DNA of 64,000 bases from Desulfitobacterium dichloroeliminans LMG P-21439 (lineage in GTDB: Bacteria > Bacillota > Desulfitobacteriia > Desulfitobacteriales > Desulfitobacteriaceae), in NCBI RefSeq assembly GCF_000243135.2, contig NC_019903.1, forward strand, positions 968,001 through 1,032,000, in the 5' to 3' direction. A model generated the notes under the pieces. The model did no database searches. It was not told where the DNA came from and saw nothing but the letters and a program-made list of their open reading frames with translations. The translations under genes and the position numbers were made by a program. The first letter of the stretch is position 1. Each line of letters begins with the position of its first letter. Shown piece after piece: positions 8,515-16,987 of this stretch.

Positions 8515-9771
8515 ATGTCAATACTACGCAATATGCTTAATCCGTATCGTGGAATGCCCAGAGAAATCTATGTTATCTTCGTTGCCCGTATTATCAATGC
8601 AATAGGGGCCTTTGTGGGACCCTTAATGACCATTATTATGACTCAGAGTATTGGATTGTCCGAGGGAAGGGCAGGTTTTTATCTTTGCATATCCGGAATA
8701 GTTAGCATGTTGGCCGCACTTTCCGGTGGTAAACTTGTTGATCACTTTGGTCGAAAAAGAATCATTGTCTTATTTTCAGGCTTAGCAGTGTTGCTTTATT
8801 TTCGAATCGGCTTGATGGAGCCGTCGCAGGAGATGATTCATCTCATCATCCTTGCGGCAGCCTTAAGTTCAACGACTAAGCCGGCTTACGACTCCCTTAT
8901 TGCTGACCTCACAACCCCTGCTAATCGAAGTGGTGCCTATTCTCTTTCCTATATGGGCTGGAATATTGGTTTTGCAATTGGTCCTATTTTAGGGGGATTC
9001 CTTTATCGACATCATCTCCCTTGGGTCTTTATCGGAGAGAGCTTGGCGATTTTTCTGTCCTTAATTCTTATCGTTATCTTTATTAAGGAGACGATTGCCA
9101 AGGCTCAGGAAGAGATTCGAGATGAGGAACGTTACCTAGAGCGTAGTGTCGAAGGGTCGATTTTCAAGGTCATACGACTACGTCCCTTGCTCATCTTCTT
9201 TGCCCTGATTATGTTCGGTTATAACTTCACCTATTCGCAATGGTCATTTATGCTTCCTATGCAGATTATGAAGGACTATCCCGTTATGGGAGCCCAGTAT
9301 TTTGGATTCGTAGCAGCCTTTAACGGCTTTATCGTCATGGTCTTTACCCCGATTGTCACCCGCTTCGCCGGGCATCTTCCTTACTTGCGACGAGCGGTGA
9401 TTGGAGGAATACTCTACGCCGTTGGCTTTGGTATGATTGGGGTGCTACATTCGTTGGAGTTTTTATTCCTGTGGGCATTTATCTTTACCCTAGGAGAGAT
9501 CATACTTGCGATTACGGTATCACCCTTTGTGGCGGATAATACCCCAGCTTCCCATCGGGGGAGAATGACCTCAACCCTAGCCATCATTTTTGATTCGGGC
9601 TATACCTTAGGTCCTCTCGGTATGGGAATTGCCTTAACCTACATAGAAATGGGAACAGGGTGGATAGCCTTAGGGGTATCAACTTTGATGTTTACCGCCT
9701 TAATGAAAATGCTAGAATATCGTGAAAGGCAAATCACACTCCATAAGAGAGTGAAAGCCATTGCTAAATAG
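8515..9771 (+). CDS. MFS transporter, probable drug exporter
   Basis: A 418-residue major facilitator with about 12 hydrophobic segments. The loop motif GGKLVDHFGRKR at 71-82 is the conserved MFS motif A between helices 2 and 3. The sequence places it with proton-driven exporters of multidrug type rather than with sugar or nitrate carriers. It is preceded by a leader peptide and two competing hairpins, which suggests induced expression. The ribosome binding site before the ATG is weak. The substrate cannot be named. Confidence 0.85.
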   Translation: MSILRNMLNPYRGMPREIYVIFVARIINAIGAFVGPLMTIIMTQSIGLSEGRAGFYLCISGIVSMLAALSGGKLVDHFGRKRIIVLFSGLAVLLYFRIGLMEPSQEMIHLIILAAALSSTTKPAYDSLIADLTTPANRSGAYSLSYMGWNIGFAIGPILGGFLYRHHLPWVFIGESLAIFLSLILIVIFIKETIAKAQEEIRDEERYLERSVEGSIFKVIRLRPLLIFFALIMFGYNFTYSQWSFMLPMQIMKDYPVMGAQYFGFVAAFNGFIVMVFTPIVTRFAGHLPYLRRAVIGGILYAVGFGMIGVLHSLEFLFLWAFIFTLGEIILAITVSPFVADNTPASHRGRMTSTLAIIFDSGYTLGPLGMGIALTYIEMGTGWIALGVSTLMFTALMKMLEYRERQITLHKRVKAIAK

Positions 9772-9851
9772 TAGCATTGCCATAGGATAGCCCATTGCTA
9801 TGAATAACTCATTACAGTAAAAACGCCAGGGTAGTAGAGGTCACGCATTTT

Positions 9852-9885
9852 TAGAGCCATTCAAAAATTGATTTTGAATGGCTCT
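9852..9885. repeat. Perfect inverted repeat between convergent genes
   Basis: A 14-bp perfect inverted repeat (AGAGCCATTCAAAA and complement) around a 5-base loop. It lacks a clear T tract on either side, but its position between convergent units makes it a likely transcript end or stability hairpin. Confidence 0.6.
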
Positions 9886-9890
9886 GGATT

Positions 9891-10019
9891 CTAGGATTGT
9901 TCTAATACTGAAGGGTCCTTTTCCTTTTTCTGGGCTTGCTTCTCCTGGGCACTACGTGATTCATACTTAGCGCTATTTCTCCCTTCAGGTCGTCTTTGAA
10001 TCTCGCCCGATTTTTTCAT
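9891..10019 (-). CDS. Small charged protein, 42 residues
   Basis: A short ORF with ATG 6 bases after GAGGAGG. The product is very hydrophilic and rich in Lys, Arg, Glu, Gln and Ser (starts MKKSGEIQRRPEGRNSAKYE), with no hydrophobic core. This composition resembles small spore or stress-associated proteins of Firmicutes, but no family is recognised. It stands alone, with the inverted repeat at 9852-9885 directly after its stop codon. Confidence 0.6.
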   Translation of the reverse strand: MKKSGEIQRRPEGRNSAKYESRSAQEKQAQKKEKDPSVLEQS

Positions 10020-10144
10020 GTGTTCCCTCCTCGAGGATTCTAGATTATGGATTGTTAATTATTGATGATTAGGTTGGTTTGCCTTTCTTATTATGTGAAG
10101 ATAGTTAAACAAACATCCTAAATATATGAATCGGAAATATAATG

Positions 10145-10172
10145 GTACATAAAAAATCCCCACTCAATGGAG
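10145..10172 (-). terminator. Terminator of the glyoxylate operon
   Basis: Read on the minus strand, TCCCCACTC pairs with GAGTGGGGA around CATT and is followed by TTTTTT. It lies about 65 bases after the stop codon of the reductase gene, the last of the gcl-hyi-glxR set. Confidence 0.85.
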
Positions 10173-10236
10173 TGGGGAAAGTGGGGTATATATTGTGGGT
10201 ATATAGCATTATCGAATCATAATCAACTGAAGAGGC

Positions 10237-11127
10237 TTAGGCTTCGTTGTTCACTTCGATATCAGCTAGCTTTTCGTAATATTGGACTAAGGCACTATGA
10301 TCCGCTTGATCTAGACCGCTGTGTTTTAGAGTTTGCATCATTTCCATGACTGAAGCGGTCAGTGGTAGAGGAGAGCCGATATCGTGTCCGGTTTCCAAGA
10401 CGTTGTTGAGGTCTTTTATATGAAGATTAATGCGGAAGCCTGGGTCAAAGCGGCGTTCAAACATCATCGGCGCTTTGGCGTCCATGACAGTACTTCCTGC
10501 TAACCCGCCTCGGATAGCTTTGTAGACCGTTTCAGGATTCGCTCCAGCCTTAGTGGCGAGGGTCAAGGCCTCAGAAACCGCTGCGATATTGATGGCGACG
10601 ATGACTTGGTTAGCAAGCTTTGTTACATTTCCAGCGCCTACATTACCGCAAAGTACAGCTGAAGAGCTCATGGCCTTTAATATAGGAAGGAATTCCTCGA
10701 AGTCGGCAGGATTCCCGCCGGCCATGATGGATAGGGTTCCTTCAATAGCTTTAGGTTCACCACCGCTGACGGGTGCGTCCATGAAACGAATGCTTTTCTC
10801 AGCCAGCTTTTGGGCCACTTCTTGACTAGCGCCCGGTGCAATAGAGCTCATATCGATCACCATGCTACCAGGTTGGGCGCCTTCAATCACTCCGTTTTCG
10901 CCGAGAATCACTTCCTTGACTTGGGGAGAGTTGGGAACCATGGTGATAATCAGGGAGCAACGTTCGGCCACATCCTTGGGAGATAGGCCGGCCTCGGCAC
11001 CGGCCTTAACTAATTCTTGAACGGACCCTTGACTGCGATTATAGACAACCAGCTCATGACCGGCCTTGAGTAAATTTAAACTCATGGGTTTGCCCATAAT
11101 ACCTAAGCCAATAAAACCAATTTTCAT
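10237..11127 (-). CDS. glxR: Tartronate semialdehyde reductase (2-hydroxy-3-oxopropionate reductase)
   Basis: A 296-residue beta-hydroxyacid dehydrogenase that reduces tartronate semialdehyde to glycerate with NAD(P)H. The N-terminal dinucleotide fold shows GLGIMGKPMS at residues 6-15, the substrate motif DAPVSGGEPKA lies near 117-127, and the catalytic lysine lies in GNVTKLANQ near 166-174. It is the last gene of an operon with carboligase and isomerase, which fixes its place in the glycerate pathway within a family that otherwise includes 3-hydroxyisobutyrate dehydrogenase. Confidence 0.9.
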   Translation of the reverse strand: MKIGFIGLGIMGKPMSLNLLKAGHELVVYNRSQGSVQELVKAGAEAGLSPKDVAERCSLIITMVPNSPQVKEVILGENGVIEGAQPGSMVIDMSSIAPGASQEVAQKLAEKSIRFMDAPVSGGEPKAIEGTLSIMAGGNPADFEEFLPILKAMSSSAVLCGNVGAGNVTKLANQVIVAINIAAVSEALTLATKAGANPETVYKAIRGGLAGSTVMDAKAPMMFERRFDPGFRINLHIKDLNNVLETGHDIGSPLPLTASVMEMMQTLKHSGLDQADHSALVQYYEKLADIEVNNEA

Positions 11128-11172
11128 TTTGAGTACCTCCTCGTAAATTTTTCTATCACACTTCCGTGCAGC

Positions 11173-11961
11173 TTACTCAAAGTCCTTAATCCACCCTAAG
11201 GATGTCACCGTATCCGGCTGGGGCACATACTCCATGGCGACCGCAAAGGGATAACCCACTTCTTCTAAGGTCTTAAAAAAGGTATGGTAATCAAGTTCGC
11301 CGGTACCGGGCTGATGACGTCCGGGGTTATCAGCAATTTGGATGTGAGCGATCTGAGGAAGTTTATCACGTAAGACTTGCAAGAGATCTTCTCCTTCGCG
11401 GGCCGCGTGATAGGTGTCGTATTGGAGAAAAACATTATCACTCTCCGATGCCGAAATGACATTGAGCACGTCGTCTGTCGTATTAAGAAAGAATCCGGGT
11501 GCATCAAGGTGATTGAGTGGCTCAACCAGTAGTTTAACACCGGCAGCTTGGAGTTGTTCAGCTGCATAGCGAATATTGGCAATTAGGGTTGACCATAATA
11601 CTTCCGTTGATTGGTCAGGAAGAGCTTTACCCACCAAGCAGTTCACTTGTTTAACCTGGAGAGCTTGGGCGAAGGTGATGGCTTTGGCCACCCCTGCTCG
11701 AAATTCTTCTTGGCGGCTGGGGTCGAGGGCGATCCCGCGTTCGCCGGCATCCCAATTTCCGGCGGGAAGATTAAAGAGGACCAGTTCTAAACCGTTGACA
11801 TCTAGGGCTCCTTTGAGCTCGGTTGGCTCATAATCGTAGGGGAACATGAATTCCACTCGTTTCAGTCCGGCTGCTTTGGCCGCTTTGAAGCGATCCAGAA
11901 GGGGCAAATCGGTAAAGAGAAAGGACAAATTGGCAACGAGGTTTTCTTTTTTTACAAACAT
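11173..11961 (-). CDS. hyi: Hydroxypyruvate isomerase
   Basis: A 262-residue xylose-isomerase-like TIM barrel enzyme that interconverts hydroxypyruvate and tartronate semialdehyde. The ATG at 11961 follows GGGAGGA closely; the longer open frame to 12039 runs into the end of the carboligase gene and adds 26 residues foreign to the family. Metal and substrate residues lie in LLVEPLNHLDAPGFFL, QYDTYHAAREGED, HIQIADNPGRHQPGTGE and AMEYVPQ. It lies 26 bases downstream of gcl and 45 upstream of glxR in one operon. Confidence 0.9.
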   Translation of the reverse strand: MFVKKENLVANLSFLFTDLPLLDRFKAAKAAGLKRVEFMFPYDYEPTELKGALDVNGLELVLFNLPAGNWDAGERGIALDPSRQEEFRAGVAKAITFAQALQVKQVNCLVGKALPDQSTEVLWSTLIANIRYAAEQLQAAGVKLLVEPLNHLDAPGFFLNTTDDVLNVISASESDNVFLQYDTYHAAREGEDLLQVLRDKLPQIAHIQIADNPGRHQPGTGELDYHTFFKTLEEVGYPFAVAMEYVPQPDTVTSLGWIKDFE

Positions 11962-11987
11962 GTGTTGATTCCTCCCTAAATTCTTTG

Positions 11988-13775
11988 TCACTCTAGTTCG
12001 CGGACACCTGTTAAGGTTCCATCCAGGGAAACGGAGCATTGGGCTGTGGGGTCGACTAAAACTTCTATTAGATAAGGACGGTCGCTACTAAAGGCTCTTT
12101 GTAAGGCTTCTGGAAGCTTGCCGGGTTTATCGACCAATTCCGCTTCCACGCCCATGCCCTGAGCAGTTGCCACAAAGTCCAGCCCTCGGGAATGACCTTG
12201 TACGCGATTCTCGTACTCAAGATCCGTAGAAATGCAACGTTGGTTAAAAAGAAGATTTTGCTGTTGACGGATCAAGCCAAAGAGAGAGTTATTTAATACC
12301 ACCACAACGACAGGAATATTGTGTTTGGCAGCCGTGGCCAGCTCCTGTAGGGACATCCCAAGGCTCGCATCCCCTAAAAGGTTAACAACTTGACGCTCCG
12401 GAAAAGCAAGCTTTGCTCCCAGTGCCGCTCCCAATCCCCAGCCCATGGTTCCGGCCCGACCAGTGATCAGGAAGGAGCGGGGGACATAGGCATCGTAAAG
12501 CTGTGTTGTCCAGATTTGACTAATGCCACAATCCAGAGTTAAAATCGCATCTCTGTCGAGGGCTCCACGTACCTCAGCAATGGCTTGCTGGGGCTTGAGA
12601 GGGAAAGTGTTGAACACCGTTTGGCGGGCTAAACGGGTCCGTTCCTCTTGAAGCGAGTGAATGCGGGCTTGAGCCTGAGCGCTTGGGGAGTAGTTTTTGT
12701 CCCGTAGTAAATTGAGAAACTGGTCTATGAAGTCCCTGATATCCACGGCTAAGGAAATCTCTGTGGGAATATGGCGAGAGAGCTCTTGCTTGTCGAGATT
12801 GATATGAATCACTTTTCGTCCAGCTTTAAACTGCTTTACATCTCCAGTGCCGCGACCATCAAAACGTCCGCCGAGATTGATGATTAGATCTGATTCGAGG
12901 ATGGTTTTATTCCCTAGAGGGGTTTGGCACATAGTGCCCATCAACCCTGCATAGAGAGGATGATCGTTGGGAAAGGCGTCTTTGCCCATTAGGCTGGATA
13001 CCACGGGGATGTGCAGAAGCTCAGCCAGATCGAGCAGCTCTGCCGATGCGTTACCAAGAGCAACCCCTCCACCTACCAGTAGAGTTGGCGTCTTAGCTTC
13101 GCAGAGCATTGTGTGGATAGTATTCAATTCGCTCTGCGCAATTTCCTGCTTGGGTGAGCTTTGTAAATTTAAATCCAAAGCGGCATCAAGAGCATTCCAA
13201 TCAACTGCCAAGCTCCCTTTCTGCACATCCAAGGGCAGATCCAGCAAGATAGGACCTTTTCTGCCCGTTGTGGCTAGTTGCCAGGCTTCGTTCATGATCG
13301 TTGGAAGATCTGCTGTTTTCATGATCTGATAAGCGGCCTTGGTCACAGGGCGAGCCATTTCTAGGATGGGGGCTTCTTGAAAGGAATCCTTACCGATTAA
13401 GGAAGTGGGGACCTGACCGGTTAAAGCCAGTAGGGGAATCGAGTCGCTGTAGGCACTATACAGGCCTGTCAGAAAGTTGGTGGCTCCGGGGCCTGATGTG
13501 GCGGCACAAACTCCTACCTGACCGGTGGTTCGAGCAAAACCATCAGCCATAAAGATCGCGGTTTGCTCATGGCGGACGTTATAAGATGCAAAGTTTCGCT
13601 CCCGTATAGCATCGTAGAAGGGAAGAATGGCTGCTCCGGGAATCCCGTAGACTTGCTTGACCCCTCTTCTTTCTAAAAAGGCGGCGATAAACTGAGCTCC
13701 TGTCATGCGCTCCTTGCTCGTATCCGAAGACCCCTCAAAAGTGGTGGCGTCGTTTTCATTTCCCCAAAGTGCCAT
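11988..13775 (-). CDS. gcl: Glyoxylate carboligase (tartronate-semialdehyde synthase), ALS-like
   Basis: A 595-residue ThDP-dependent enzyme of the acetolactate synthase family. The three family domains are present, with the ThDP/Mg motif GDASLGMS-(x)-NN in the C-terminal third. By context it joins two glyoxylates to tartronate semialdehyde and CO2. The N-terminal active-site stretch reads RHEQTAIFMADGFART, so the usual ThDP-activating Glu is present; in E. coli Gcl this residue is Val. The identity therefore rests on the hyi-glxR operon and the allantoin locus, and an acetolactate synthase activity is not excluded. The ATG follows AAGGAGG. Confidence 0.8.
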   Translation of the reverse strand: MALWGNENDATTFEGSSDTSKERMTGAQFIAAFLERRGVKQVYGIPGAAILPFYDAIRERNFASYNVRHEQTAIFMADGFARTTGQVGVCAATSGPGATNFLTGLYSAYSDSIPLLALTGQVPTSLIGKDSFQEAPILEMARPVTKAAYQIMKTADLPTIMNEAWQLATTGRKGPILLDLPLDVQKGSLAVDWNALDAALDLNLQSSPKQEIAQSELNTIHTMLCEAKTPTLLVGGGVALGNASAELLDLAELLHIPVVSSLMGKDAFPNDHPLYAGLMGTMCQTPLGNKTILESDLIINLGGRFDGRGTGDVKQFKAGRKVIHINLDKQELSRHIPTEISLAVDIRDFIDQFLNLLRDKNYSPSAQAQARIHSLQEERTRLARQTVFNTFPLKPQQAIAEVRGALDRDAILTLDCGISQIWTTQLYDAYVPRSFLITGRAGTMGWGLGAALGAKLAFPERQVVNLLGDASLGMSLQELATAAKHNIPVVVVVLNNSLFGLIRQQQNLLFNQRCISTDLEYENRVQGHSRGLDFVATAQGMGVEAELVDKPGKLPEALQRAFSSDRPYLIEVLVDPTAQCSVSLDGTLTGVRELE

Positions 13776-14178
13776 AATAACTCCTCCTTATTTTAAATAA
13801 TAAAACAGTGTTTCACAGTTAAATGGTTGAAATATCGATTTCCTAAACCGTGCAGAAGAATTGCCAAGAGTGCTTGTTTCGATGTGCAAAACTGAGTTTC
13901 ACAATATGATACTATTATCATCTAGAGCTCCTTAGTGGTCCAGAGATTTTCTTTCAATAGTCGAAATGAGGGGCTCACTGGTTAATCCTGAAAGTCTAAC
14001 AGCATTTTTTGGCTGAAAAGTTACCTAATAATACCAATAATGATGATCTTATCAGGCGACACTGAATTTTCCACTCATTAGTAGCCTAGCTCTAGTAGCA
14101 TAGAAGTCTGATCAAAATAAAAACTGCTCCCAACAAATATGCCGGAAACAGTTTTTAAATATGAGACGAAATTTAGTT
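13776..14178. other. Intergenic region upstream of gcl
   Basis: This 403-base stretch holds the gcl promoter region and the permease terminator. GTTTCACA occurs twice, at 13810-13817 and 13896-13903 (TGTGAAAC on the coding strand), and may be an operator half-site. No ORF with a ribosome binding site is seen. Confidence 0.4.
14118..14158 (-). terminator. Terminator of the allantoin permease operon
   Basis: On the minus strand AAAAACTG pairs with CAGTTTTT with further pairing inside, followed by ATTTT. It lies just after the permease stop codon. Confidence 0.65.
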
Positions 14179-15570
14179 TTAATTATTCTCGAAGATGGTA
14201 CCGATTTTAAACTTGGAGCCTTTAAAGGCATATTTCGTGAGAAGGAAGTAGGATATACCGCCGACGACGAGACCGATAATCCAAGCGAGGTCCACCAGCA
14301 TAAAGGCTGCGGCTGCACCAAGGAGCATGGCGGTGATTGCGGCCGGGTTATACCCGGAGAAGGGGCCATCTGCTTTGTAAAGGTCTACCACATTTACTTT
14401 TTGTTTTCTTAGAATGTAGTACTCAACTAAGAGTATGGCCACAATAGGTCCTAAGAAGGCGGAGTAGATAAGAATAAACATAGCCAAACCTGCGGATGAG
14501 GAATCTTGTACCAGTACCCAAGGGAAGGAGCAAAGGCCGAGGAGACCAGTGATTACAACGGCTGGCTTGTATTTGATTTTGGTGAGCAATTGAATGACAT
14601 AGGTTGGTGCAATAATGTTAGCAACCATATTTACGGCGACTGCACCCATGACGATAAAGGCGGAGACAAAAACGGTGACGGCATCATTATTGAAAACGAT
14701 GGCTAAAGCTTTAACAGGGTTTGAGTTACCGGTAGCTGAAGCTAGCATGGCACCAATAACAATGACTGCACCATAGGCTATGACAATGGGAGAGAAGTAA
14801 AGAAGGCCGCGTTTCCCATCACTAATTCCGGGTTTGAGCTCACGAGAATAATCGGCTGCACTGAGGAATATGGCAGCATAATTGCCCATAAGGACCATAA
14901 TGAAAGCCCAGAATTCGATGCCCCAAGTGCCTTGAGTATTGATCCATTTTTGAGCGATAACATCGCTATAGTTCGCAATGAGAAGACCAAATACATAGAC
15001 AAAGGCGGCCATTAGGACAACAGAGATAAGGGTTTCTACCCATTTAATGGCGTGAAAGCCATACATGGAAAGAACAATCTGCACTAGCTGAAGGACAACG
15101 AAGCAGATGGGAATGCTATCAAAGGAGCCGTTTGTAAAGACTTTGAGAATTTCATTTAAGGCGGTAGCACCGACCCAGCTTTGGAATCCGTACCAGACAA
15201 TCGCTGGAATGCCACGTAAGAGCGAGGATATAACAGATCCTTTCTCACCGAAAGACATCCGCAGTTGCATAACATAAGGGATTCCGGTTCTATAGCCCAG
15301 TCTGTCATTCAGAGTGAAAATAAGGGAGATGATTCCGATCGCTATGATGGCTGCAGCAAAGGTTTGGTAAATATTTAAGGTAGCTATTCCGGCAATAATC
15401 ATACTGCCGCCGAGGGTCATATTACCTAAGTTAACTCCATCACCAATCCACATAAACATATAAGGGATGGGTCCCATGGTGCGATCTTTGGCTCTCTTTG
15501 GATATAAAGTTTCTTCTACACCTGGAGCATGTTCAATCACAATATCTTGAACTTCAGTGTTTATAGACAT
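14179..15570 (-). CDS. NCS1 family permease, probable allantoin transporter
   Basis: A 463-residue nucleobase:cation symporter-1 protein with about 12 hydrophobic segments. Family features include the N-terminal NLGNMTLGGSMI region, the GIPAIVWYGFQSWVGA segment of helix 3 and the GNYAAIFLSAADYSREL segment in helix 6. Members carry purines, pyrimidines, hydantoins or allantoin with Na+ or H+. Its place 51 bases after an allantoinase gene on the same strand points to allantoin. The 16-residue QMRMSFGEKGS-type loop after helix 2 is also conserved. Confidence 0.85.
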   Translation of the reverse strand: MSINTEVQDIVIEHAPGVEETLYPKRAKDRTMGPIPYMFMWIGDGVNLGNMTLGGSMIIAGIATLNIYQTFAAAIIAIGIISLIFTLNDRLGYRTGIPYVMQLRMSFGEKGSVISSLLRGIPAIVWYGFQSWVGATALNEILKVFTNGSFDSIPICFVVLQLVQIVLSMYGFHAIKWVETLISVVLMAAFVYVFGLLIANYSDVIAQKWINTQGTWGIEFWAFIMVLMGNYAAIFLSAADYSRELKPGISDGKRGLLYFSPIVIAYGAVIVIGAMLASATGNSNPVKALAIVFNNDAVTVFVSAFIVMGAVAVNMVANIIAPTYVIQLLTKIKYKPAVVITGLLGLCSFPWVLVQDSSSAGLAMFILIYSAFLGPIVAILLVEYYILRKQKVNVVDLYKADGPFSGYNPAAITAMLLGAAAAFMLVDLAWIIGLVVGGISYFLLTKYAFKGSKFKIGTIFENN

Positions 15571-15621
15571 GTATTCACTTCCTTTTTTGGTTTTTGGCTA
15601 AGGTGAGAATCTTCTTTTAGC

Positions 15622-16974
15622 TTATAGAGTTGGTTTGAGATGCTTACCGATGGGCTTGGAGACTATTTTTCCATCTTTAAAGATTGTCGTTCCTCTCAGA
15701 ATGGTTTGTGTAACATTGCCGCGGAATCGATCGCCTACATAAGGGCTAACTTTATGCTTATAAAAGAGATCGTCTGCTTGCAAGGTGAACTCTTGATTCA
15801 AGTCTACTAAGGCAAAGTCTGCATCATAACCGGCTTGGATTTTTCCTTTACCCTGGATATTAAAAATGTCATTAACATTTTGGGCGGTTAATCTGGCAAT
15901 ATCCAGAAGAGGGAACTTCCGATCATGGTAAGCATGAGTGAGCAAGCCTTGCAGGGTGGTCTGGCAGGCCGATATGCCACCCCAAACACGCATGAATTCT
16001 CCATCCTTAAGCTTAGGGTCACAAGGAGAGTGATCAGAAGAAACAAAAGCAATCTCATCATTGAAAAGTTTTCCCCACATTTTGGATTGGTTTGCGCCAT
16101 CGCGAATGGGAGGAGAACACTTCGCTACGGTTCCTAGGCGTTCTACATCGTCGCCGGTAAGGTAGAGATAATGGCCGATGGTTTCGCAACAGACATCAAC
16201 CCCTCTTTTTCGGGCCTCGGTGACAAGTTCAACTGCTTTGGCGGTGCTGATGTGAGCAATAATAAGCTTGCAACCGGTTTCTTCAGCGAAGGTAATCATC
16301 CGCGAAACATTTTCAATCTCAGTAATAGGTGGGCGAGCTGCGAAGTAATCCCGCACCCCTGCCCGATTATTGGCCAGAGAAAGCTCGGTTAATTCTTTGG
16401 TAATCTCAGCGTTTTCGCAATGAACCATCAAGGGTAGCCCTAGTTTGGCGAGCTTCTGCATGCCGACTAAAGCAGTGTAATCGTCCAAACGCCCAAATTC
16501 ATCAATGCCACTGTGGCAGGAAAAGGCTTTAAAGCCAATCACTCCACATTCGGCTAGTTCATCTAGCTTATCTAGGTTGTTCGGAGTGAGGCCGCCCCAG
16601 AAACCGTAGTCCACTAAGGAATCCTTCTGAGCTACGGCCAGTTTATTATTGAAGTGAACTGCATCTAGGGTGCAAGGGTTACAGTTGAGAGGCATATCAA
16701 AGAAAGCGACTCCGCCACCGGCGGCTAAAGCACTTGAGCCTGTGGAGATTGTTTCCCATTCTGTTCTTCCGGGGTCATTAAAATGGACGTGTCCATCGGT
16801 CGTACCGGGAAAGACATATTTTCCGGTGGCATCCACAACTTCCTTGGCTTCACCGGAAATTTCATCGGCGATGTCAACAATCTTCTCGTCATAGACAGCA
16901 ATATCAGCTTTCCGTACACCATCGGGGCAAACCACATGTCCATTGCGGATAATTAAATCATAATGACTGCTCAT
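15622..16974 (-). CDS. allB: Allantoinase (copy 1)
   Basis: A 450-residue cyclic amidohydrolase that opens allantoin to allantoate. The binuclear metal site is complete: DGHVHFNDPG near 60-69, the carboxylatable Lys in GFKAFSCHSG, HCEN, HISTAK and the catalytic Asp in SSDHSPC. These match allantoinase more closely than dihydroorotase or hydantoinase. It lies 13 bases downstream of a second copy and upstream of the permease, in one operon. ATG follows AGGAGG. Confidence 0.88.
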   Translation of the reverse strand: MSSHYDLIIRNGHVVCPDGVRKADIAVYDEKIVDIADEISGEAKEVVDATGKYVFPGTTDGHVHFNDPGRTEWETISTGSSALAAGGGVAFFDMPLNCNPCTLDAVHFNNKLAVAQKDSLVDYGFWGGLTPNNLDKLDELAECGVIGFKAFSCHSGIDEFGRLDDYTALVGMQKLAKLGLPLMVHCENAEITKELTELSLANNRAGVRDYFAARPPITEIENVSRMITFAEETGCKLIIAHISTAKAVELVTEARKRGVDVCCETIGHYLYLTGDDVERLGTVAKCSPPIRDGANQSKMWGKLFNDEIAFVSSDHSPCDPKLKDGEFMRVWGGISACQTTLQGLLTHAYHDRKFPLLDIARLTAQNVNDIFNIQGKGKIQAGYDADFALVDLNQEFTLQADDLFYKHKVSPYVGDRFRGNVTQTILRGTTIFKDGKIVSKPIGKHLKPTL

Positions 16975-16987
16975 GAGGTACCTCCTT

